In this document: positions 14,037-19,522 of the stretch, piece after piece | Position numbering within the stretch: position 1 is the first letter of the stretch | How the letters are laid out: each line of letters starts with the position of its first letter | Origin: Aquificaceae bacterium UBA2488 | GTDB lineage: Bacteria > Aquificota > Aquificia > Aquificales > Aquificaceae | Direction: 5' to 3' | DNA length: 19,522 nucleotides | Assembly (NCBI GenBank): GCA_002341805.1 | Contig: DDOS01000126.1 | Location: 1 to 19,522 of the forward strand | The notes under the pieces: model-generated | Told to the model about the DNA's origin: nothing | What the model saw: the letters and a program-made list of their open reading frames with translations, nothing else | Database searches by the model: none | Position numbers and translations under genes: made by a program

Positions 14037-14228
14037 TTAGAGCTTCTTTACTTCTAAAGTTTTTGGGTAACTTTCTATCTTTTCAGGCAACATTAACTTC
14101 CATCCATTTGATAAATCAAAGAAGTATCCATTTTCATCTTCATAAGATTTTATTACTTCAAGCTCCAAATCTTTTTTAGCAACATATACTGATAATTTAT
14201 CATTTATTTTCCTAATAGTGACCTTCAT
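14037..14228 (-). CDS. nifT: NifT/FixU family protein
   Basis: A 63-residue protein recognised as NifT by MKVTIRKINDKLSVYVAKKDLE at the start and by NGWKLMLPEKI near residues 43-53. Its place after nifK is the usual one. The function is unknown and loss is usually tolerated in other diazotrophs. The start at 14228 is set by GGAGG at 14236-14240; an earlier in-frame start at 14252 would lie inside the nifK-nifT hairpin and has no ribosome binding site. Confidence 0.9.
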   Translation of the reverse strand: MKVTIRKINDKLSVYVAKKDLELEVIKSYEDENGYFFDLSNGWKLMLPEKIESYPKTLEVKKL

Positions 14229-14251
14229 AAATTCACCTCCAAAATTATACA

Positions 14252-14274
14252 AAAGAGGGAATGAATCCCTCTTT
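14252..14274 (-). terminator. Terminator-like hairpin after nifK
   Basis: AAAGAGGGA and TCCCTCTTT form a perfect nine-pair stem around a five-base loop, placed four bases after the nifK stop codon. The transcript-strand sequence after the stem begins TGTATAATTTT. Since nifT and the DegT-family gene follow at once with a good ribosome binding site, it probably either lowers read-through or protects the 3' end of a processed nifHDK RNA. Confidence 0.68.
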
Positions 14275-14278
14275 AGCT

Positions 14279-15826
14279 TTATCTGATAATGTCATAGCTA
14301 TAGTCTGTAGTGGCCATGCCTTTCGTATCATTATCAATATAATCAAAAATGCTATTAACGATCCAGGTTAAGAGTTGAATAGCTCCTTGATAACCTATGA
14401 TTGAAAATCTGTGTAAGTGGTGTCTATCGTGTATTGGATAACCTATTCTTATTAATTTCAAGGGAAATCCTAAATCGTTTAGATCCCTTTCTACATACTT
14501 ATGATAGGATGTACCTATTAAAAATGGAACAAACTCTTGTATAAGCAAAGTTCTTAGATGCCACATATCTTTACCCATATATACATTCATCTCTTTGCCT
14601 TGAGGAAATTCTTCTTTGAGCTTTTCCATGTCTTCAACCCAATCTTTAGTCCCATTTGTACACATCACATGGACAGGTTCTCCACCAAGCTCCATTAAAT
14701 ATCTTGATAGTCCGTAAGCTAAATCAGGATCCCCTTGAAATGCAAACTGTTTCCCGTATATCCAATAATATGAGTCTGTAATAGCATCTACCGCTCTACC
14801 TCTTTCTATTTCAAGCTGTTCTGGTACAGGCTTTCCTGTGAGCCCTGATATAGCCATCATGAGTTCATCTGTGCCTTTAATACCTATTGGATTAACGACT
14901 CTTACATCTTGCCCCCATTCTTTTAGGAGCTCTTGCGTTTTCTTTGTGGTATATTTTTGTAAAAGTATCGTGGCTTTTGAATTAGCAGCATCTTTAAGAT
15001 CTTCTAATTTTGTTCCACCATAGTACATTTTATATTCACCATTTGCTGGAGAGTCAAGAATATCAGAGGGATCGCTTAGCAATATATAATCAACACCAAA
15101 TAAATCGAGTATCCTTTTTATCTCTCTATAATCTCCTATATAAGTATCAAAACCAACTATTATGTTTATCCTATCCTTCTTCTCACCAGAAGGTGTGCTC
15201 ATCTGTGATAATATACCATGCATCATGTTGTCGTATCCCACTATGTGAGAACCCACAAATGAGGGGGTATGAGCGTATGGAACAGGTAGATCCTGTGGTA
15301 TATGACCTTTATCTTTCGCATTTTTTATAAAAGCATTTAAATCATCTCCGATAACCTCAGCCATACATGTAGTATTAACAGCTATCATCTCTGGTTTGTA
15401 AAGTGTATAGGCATTCTCAAGACCTTCATACATGTTGTTGTATCCGCCAAAAACAGCAGCATCTTCTGTCATAGCATCTGAGCACGCAGGGAATGGTTCT
15501 TTAAAGTGCCTTGCTAAATGCGTTCTAAAGTATGCATTGCAGCCTTGAGAGCCATGTGAATATACTAAGGTTTTTTCAAAACCGATAGCCGCAAGATATG
15601 CTCCAAGAGGCTGACAAGCCTTTATTGGATTTATAACCAAAGCCTCTCTGCTCCAGTTTAACTCATGATACTCTCTACTTTTATGCCATTCTTTTATCTT
15701 GTTTATCTCATCTTCAGGAATCTTGCTTTCATACTTTGATGCTTTATCTCTAAAAAGCTCTTTAAACTCTTCTTCTCTAAAAAGCTTAAGATGATCTTTT
15801 ATATTTAACTCTTTATCAATGCCCAT
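14279..15826 (-). CDS. nifK: Nitrogenase MoFe protein beta subunit NifK
   Basis: A 515-residue NifK. P-cluster ligands C71 (IKACQPLG), C96 (HGSQGCNAYF) and C154 (NTTCMAEVIGDD) are one residue away from those of Azotobacter vinelandii (70, 95, 153). The roughly 60-residue N-terminal region before the first cysteine is full length, unlike the shortened NifK of some anaerobes. With NifD it forms the alpha2beta2 dinitrogenase that reduces N2. It starts 20 bases after the nifD stop with a GGAGGTGATTAA ribosome binding site. Confidence 0.98.
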   Translation of the reverse strand: MGIDKELNIKDHLKLFREEEFKELFRDKASKYESKIPEDEINKIKEWHKSREYHELNWSREALVINPIKACQPLGAYLAAIGFEKTLVYSHGSQGCNAYFRTHLARHFKEPFPACSDAMTEDAAVFGGYNNMYEGLENAYTLYKPEMIAVNTTCMAEVIGDDLNAFIKNAKDKGHIPQDLPVPYAHTPSFVGSHIVGYDNMMHGILSQMSTPSGEKKDRINIIVGFDTYIGDYREIKRILDLFGVDYILLSDPSDILDSPANGEYKMYYGGTKLEDLKDAANSKATILLQKYTTKKTQELLKEWGQDVRVVNPIGIKGTDELMMAISGLTGKPVPEQLEIERGRAVDAITDSYYWIYGKQFAFQGDPDLAYGLSRYLMELGGEPVHVMCTNGTKDWVEDMEKLKEEFPQGKEMNVYMGKDMWHLRTLLIQEFVPFLIGTSYHKYVERDLNDLGFPLKLIRIGYPIHDRHHLHRFSIIGYQGAIQLLTWIVNSIFDYIDNDTKGMATTDYSYDIIR

Positions 15827-15846
15827 GGTTAATCACCTCCATTAAG

Positions 15847-17322
15847 TTAAACCCTTTTCCAAGGGGGCGTTAGCTCTTTCCACACATAGCCGTTAACGGC
15901 CATATCCACATCTCTTGCAAATATCTCAAACCCTTCTACACCATGATATGGACCAGAATAATCCCAAGAATGCATTTGTCTAAATGGTATACCCATTTTT
16001 TGAGCTTGATATTTTTCTTTAATGCCACTTCCAAAAAGATCTGGTTTAAGCTCTTTTAGGATTTTCTCAAGCTCATGCTCTGTAGCATCATCCACAACTA
16101 TAGTTGCATTATCAACGTAATGTGTAGTTCTTTCGTAGTCATCCGCATGAGCAAACTCATATCCTAATGCTATAACCTCAGCTCCTAAATCTTCAAAAGC
16201 CGTTACTATATGTCTTGGTCTTAGTCCACCTACATACAAGGCTATCTTTTTACCTTGTATCCTTGGCTTATACTTATCTATTATTCTTTGGAGTCTAGGG
16301 CCATACACCTCGCTAATAAGATATTCAGTTTTTTCTTTTATCTTATCATCAAAAAGTGAAGCTATCTTTCTCATACTCGCAAATATTTGGGTTGGACCAA
16401 AGAAGTTGTATTCAATCCATGGTATGCCAAAAGCCTCTTCCATATATCTTGATATATAGTTCATAGAACGATAACAATGTAAAACATTTAATTTTACTTT
16501 TTTAGTATTTACCAGCTCTGAAAGTGTCCCATCACCAGACCATTGAGCGATCACGCTTAAGCCCATATCTTCCAATATTTTTCTGGATGTCCACGCATCA
16601 CCGCCTATGTTGTAATCTCCTATTATTGCTATGTTGTAAGGAGAATCCTCTATCTCTTGAGCAAAGCTATTAGTATCCACGTGCTTATTCTCAAATACCC
16701 AGTCTCTTATAGTATCGTTTGCAATATGATGGCCTAAGGATTGAGATACGCCTCTAAATCCTTCACATCTAACTGGTACTACAGGTTTGTTTATCTTTTT
16801 GGAAGCCTGTCTTGCCACAGCTTCTATATCATCACCTATTAAACCGATAGGACATTCTGATTGGATAGTAATACCTTTATTAAGAGGAAACAACTTTTCA
16901 ATTTCTTCTATTATTTGTGTTAGTTTTTTATCACCACCAAACACGACATCTCTTTCTTGAAAGTCTGATGTGAAGTCCATGGTCCCAAAAGTATTCACTC
17001 CAGTGTGTCCAATATAATAATTTCTTCTGCCAGCCCAGGAGTAATATCCACATCCCACTGGTCCATGCGATATATGTATCATGTCCTTAACAGGGCCCCA
17101 AACAACACCTTTAGAGCCTGCGTATGCACATCCTCTTACAGACATTACACCAGGTCTTGATTTTACATTGGAAGTCTGAACACATTTTGTATCCTTAGGA
17201 AAACTCTCATCCACAACATTCATATGTTTTGCTCTATCTTTTTGAGCTTTTTTTGGATAAGCACTAAGTATATCCTGAACAACTTTTTCTGCTTCTTCTT
17301 TACTCACTAAATTCAATGGCAT
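15847..17322 (-). CDS. nifD: Nitrogenase MoFe protein alpha subunit NifD
   Basis: A 491-residue NifD. P-cluster ligands are C65, C91 and C157. The FeMo-co ligands are C283 ([12 protein letters not shown]) and H451 ([13 protein letters not shown]). The active-site Q194 and H198 lie in [11 protein letters not shown]. All are the Mo-type residues, and there is no fused or adjacent delta subunit gene, so this is a Mo nitrogenase and not a V or Fe-only one. There is no large insertion of the clostridial kind. The start at 17322 ([10 protein letters not shown]) has GGAGG at 17331-17335. An upstream in-frame start at 17370 would lie inside the nifH-nifD hairpin and has no ribosome binding site. Confidence 0.98.
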   Translation of the reverse strand: MPLNLVSKEEAEKVVQDILSAYPKKAQKDRAKHMNVVDESFPKDTKCVQTSNVKSRPGVMSVRGCAYAGSKGVVWGPVKDMIHISHGPVGCGYYSWAGRRNYYIGHTGVNTFGTMDFTSDFQERDVVFGGDKKLTQIIEEIEKLFPLNKGITIQSECPIGLIGDDIEAVARQASKKINKPVVPVRCEGFRGVSQSLGHHIANDTIRDWVFENKHVDTNSFAQEIEDSPYNIAIIGDYNIGGDAWTSRKILEDMGLSVIAQWSGDGTLSELVNTKKVKLNVLHCYRSMNYISRYMEEAFGIPWIEYNFFGPTQIFASMRKIASLFDDKIKEKTEYLISEVYGPRLQRIIDKYKPRIQGKKIALYVGGLRPRHIVTAFEDLGAEVIALGYEFAHADDYERTTHYVDNATIVVDDATEHELEKILKELKPDLFGSGIKEKYQAQKMGIPFRQMHSWDYSGPYHGVEGFEIFARDVDMAVNGYVWKELTPPWKRV

Positions 17323-17348
17323 AATAATTACCTCCTTTTTAGCAAAAA

Positions 17349-17368
17349 GAGGGGGAATATTCCCCCTC
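17349..17368 (-). terminator. Strong hairpin with T-run between nifH and nifD
   Basis: GAGGGGGAATATTCCCCCTC is a perfect 20-base palindrome (effective stem eight pairs, mostly G-C, loop ATAT). In the transcript direction TTTTTGCT follows at once, the form of an intrinsic terminator. The nifD ribosome binding site comes within 14 bases. With no nifD promoter visible, this is best read as a partial terminator or stabilising 3' end that makes nifH transcript exceed nifDK transcript. Confidence 0.8.
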
Positions 17369-17400
17369 AATTTAAATTAGGCCACATTAGGTATGAAAAC

Positions 17401-18294
<894 letters not shown>

Positions 18295-18306
18295 TTAAAA
18301 AATTTT

Positions 18307-18326
18307 GGATTCAAATTTTTGAATCC
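18307..18326 (-). promoter_or_regulatory. 5'-terminal hairpin of the nifH transcript
   Basis: GGATTCAAA and TTTGAATCC make a perfect nine-pair stem with a two-base centre. The sigma54-type element predicts transcription to begin near 18328, so the RNA would open with this stem almost at its first base and leave the GGAGG ribosome binding site unpaired. Such 5' hairpins slow RNA decay in other systems; that effect here is inference. Confidence 0.6.
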
Positions 18327-18338
18327 TATATAGAATTG

Positions 18339-18354
18339 GGCAAATTATATACCA
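18339..18354 (-). promoter_or_regulatory. Sigma54-type -24/-12 promoter of nifH
   Basis: On the minus strand the element reads TGGTATATAATTTGCC, GG and GC ten bases apart, with TTGCC in place of TTGCT. Predicted start is near 18328, leaving a leader of about 45 bases. No good sigma70-type promoter was seen pointing toward nifH. Confidence 0.75.
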
Positions 18355-18386
18355 AATTTTATAAGTACTTGTAAAATCTAAATATT

Positions 18387-18402
18387 TGTAGAGATAGCTA
18401 CA
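18387..18402. promoter_or_regulatory. NifA-type site 1 upstream of nifH
   Basis: TGTAGAGATAGCTACA is TGT-N10-ACA with five-base inverted arms (TGTAG / CTACA). Its centre lies about 67 bases upstream of the predicted nifH start, somewhat closer than usual for enhancer sites. Confidence 0.68.
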
Positions 18403-18439
18403 GCATTTGCAATAAATCTTACGAGCAAAATTTGTCATT

Positions 18440-18455
18440 TGTTATGCTACTGACA
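18440..18455. promoter_or_regulatory. NifA-type site 2 upstream of nifH
   Basis: TGTTATGCTACTGACA fits TGT-N10-ACA, with its centre about 120 bases upstream of the predicted nifH start. It is 53 bases (about five helical turns) from site 1, which would put both on the same DNA face. It is embedded in a larger TTTGTCA...TGACAAA dyad (18431-18457). Only the outer three bases are symmetric, so it is weaker than site 1. Confidence 0.5.
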
Positions 18456-18530
18456 AAATGTAATATAAAACAAAATATTCAAAGTATGTTTTATCATCAC
18501 TATAATTTGGATAATCTTAGAGGTTTAGCG

Positions 18531-18552
18531 TTTGTTATAAATTTGTTATAAT
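18531..18552 (+). promoter_or_regulatory. Sigma70-type promoter region of sucC with tandem repeat
   Basis: A perfect TATAAT -10 box lies at 18547-18552, 28 bases before the sucC ATG. The -35 candidate 17 bases upstream (TTTAGC) is poor. The -10 is within a direct repeat: TTTGTTATAA occurs at 18531-18540 and again at 18542-18551, offset by eleven bases. The repeat could be an operator or chance in AT-rich DNA. The rest of the 298-base gap (18283-18580) is the nifH control region listed separately. Confidence 0.5.
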
Positions 18553-18580
18553 ATAGGTTTAATCTTATCAGGAGGTTTTT

Positions 18581-19522
18581 ATGAAACTACATGAGCATCA
18601 GTCTAAGGAATTGCTCAAAAAATACGGCCTGCCCGTACCAGAAGGTTATGCAGCTTTTAACATAAAAGAGGCAAAAGAAGCTGCTGATAATCTCGGTGGA
18701 TATCCTCTTGTTGTAAAAGCCCAGATACACTGCGGCGCTAGGGGTAAAGCAGGTGGTGTGAAGATTGTGAAATCCCAAGAAGAGCTTGAAGCTTTTGCGG
18801 AGTCTTTGCTTGGGAAGACGCTAAAAACTATCCAATGCCCAAGCGGTAAACCCGTTTCAAGGCTTTTGATAGAAAAAGCCACACCCATAGAAAAAGAGTT
18901 TTATCTTAGCATAACCCTTGATAGATCAAACTCTAAAATACTTATCATGGCTTCTAAGGAAGGCGGTATGGAGATAGAAGAACTCTCCCAAAAAAAGCCA
19001 GATGCCATCATAAAAGAATATATAGACCCAGCGCTTGGTATCATGCCCTATCAAGCCAGAAAGCTCTCATTCACCCTTGGTTTAAATCCTTCTGTTTTTA
19101 GTAAAATCATAATACGGCTTTATAAAGCTTACATGGATTTGGATGCTTCACTTCTTGAGATAAATCCCCTTGTGCTTACAAAAGATGGAAATATAGTGCT
19201 TTTGGATGCAAAAGTGGAGATAGATGACAATGCAGCTTTTAGGCACAAAGACATAGAAGAGCTTGAAGATATAACCCAAATCGATCCATTGGAAGTGGAA
19301 GCTAAAAAATATGGATTAAACTATATAAAGCTTGATGGTAATATAGGATGTATGGTAAACGGTGCAGGGCTTGCCATGACCACAATGGATATTATAAAGC
19401 TTGCGGGAGGAGCTCCAGCTAACTTCTTGGATGTTGGTGGTGGTGCTTCCGTAGAACAAATAGCCAATGCTTTTAGAATACTAACTTCCGATGAAAATGT
19501 AAAAGCTGTGTTTATAAACATA
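18581..19522 (+). CDS. sucC: Succinyl-CoA synthetase (ADP-forming) beta subunit, partial
   Basis: The first 314 residues of a SucC-family protein (about 385 when complete); the frame runs off the right edge. The ATP-grasp start [22 protein letters not shown], the [18 protein letters not shown] nucleotide-binding stretch, LEINPLVLT and the [18 protein letters not shown] motif are clear. The enzyme interconverts succinate and succinyl-CoA in the oxidative or reductive TCA cycle with SucD, expected to follow. A strong AGGAGG ribosome binding site precedes the ATG. In some Aquificota a SucC homologue, CcsA, is the large subunit of citryl-CoA synthetase; that cannot be excluded from the N-terminal part, but the general family call is secure. 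It marks the edge of the nif region. Confidence 0.9.
   Translation, partial: MKLHEHQSKELLKKYGLPVPEGYAAFNIKEAKEAADNLGGYPLVVKAQIHCGARGKAGGVKIVKSQEELEAFAESLLGKTLKTIQCPSGKPVSRLLIEKATPIEKEFYLSITLDRSNSKILIMASKEGGMEIEELSQKKPDAIIKEYIDPALGIMPYQARKLSFTLGLNPSVFSKIIIRLYKAYMDLDASLLEINPLVLTKDGNIVLLDAKVEIDDNAAFRHKDIEELEDITQIDPLEVEAKKYGLNYIKLDGNIGCMVNGAGLAMTTMDIIKLAGGAPANFLDVGGGASVEQIANAFRILTSDENVKAVFINI

Noticed and set aside
14229..14252. Longer NifT starting at 14252
   Set aside because: No ribosome binding site there, and the start lies in the nifK-nifT hairpin. GGAGG at 14236-14240 serves ATG 14228.
14279..17322. Vanadium or iron-only nitrogenase
   Set aside because: No delta-subunit gene follows nifD, nifE/nifN are present, and NifD/NifK residues match the Mo type.
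17323..17370. Longer NifD with sixteen extra N-terminal residues
   Set aside because: The extra codons run through the nifH-nifD hairpin, while GGAGG at 17331-17335 fits the ATG at 17322.

Overview
This window is a nearly complete molybdenum-nitrogenase (nif) gene region in a low-GC genome (AT-rich by eye). It ends in the 5' part of a succinyl-CoA synthetase beta-subunit gene (sucC). The organism is not identifiable with certainty. AT richness, a NifI-type PII pair beside a Mo-nitrogenase, many small ferredoxins and an adjacent sucC suggest a chemolithoautotrophic, probably thermophilic bacterium such as a low-GC Aquificota (Hydrogenobaculum-like). That placement is inference from memory and is only moderately to weakly supported.

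Layout. (1) Positions 1-3353, plus strand: the tail of an unknown acidic protein, a nif-type 2[4Fe-4S] ferredoxin (fdxB-like), an aldehyde:ferredoxin oxidoreductase (AOR) family tungsto/molybdo-enzyme, and a NifS-like protein that has lost the PLP-binding lysine. (2) 3324-4460, minus strand: nifV, convergent with and overlapping the NifS-like gene. (3) 4461-4694: a divergent control region with one sigma54-type -24/-12 element facing nifV and another facing nifB. (4) 4695-7253, plus strand: nifB, a TOBE/Mop-like protein, a 2[4Fe-4S] ferredoxin, a MoaD/ThiS-like sulfur carrier ending in Gly-Gly, and a second 8-cysteine ferredoxin. (5) 7243-12631, minus strand: one tightly packed operon read as nifE-nifN-nifX-(NifX-associated DUF269)-nifI1-nifI2-(CCE_0567/Rop-like)-nifZ-(YopX-like), led by a near-consensus sigma54 promoter and a palindromic TGT-N10-ACA enhancer site. 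(6) 12920-18282, minus strand: nifH-nifD-nifK-nifT-(DegT-family aminotransferase), led by a sigma54-type promoter with two TGT-N10-ACA sites. (7) 18283-18580: divergent region. (8) 18581-end, plus strand: partial sucC behind a sigma70-like promoter.

How it fits together. NifHDK is the enzyme. NifB, NifEN, NifX and NifV build FeMo-co. NifZ, NifT, the DUF269 protein and the Rop-like protein are the usual accessory set. NifI1/NifI2 probably switch nitrogenase activity by sensing 2-oxoglutarate and ATP/ADP. Several ferredoxins can deliver electrons. The unusual layer is an AOR enzyme and a MoaD-like/TOBE-like/ferredoxin set placed on both sides of the shared nifV-nifB control region. They look like parts of one pterin-metal redox module interleaved with nif genes, possibly feeding low-potential electrons to nitrogenase (inference).

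Putative transcript-level control is prominent. Four hairpins sit at the nifH 5' end, between nifH and nifD, after nifK, and before nifZ. The nifH-nifD hairpin is followed by a T-run, as expected for a leaky terminator that would make nifH more abundant than nifDK. No nifA, nifU, intact nifS, mod transporter, tRNA, rRNA, CRISPR array or mobile element was seen.
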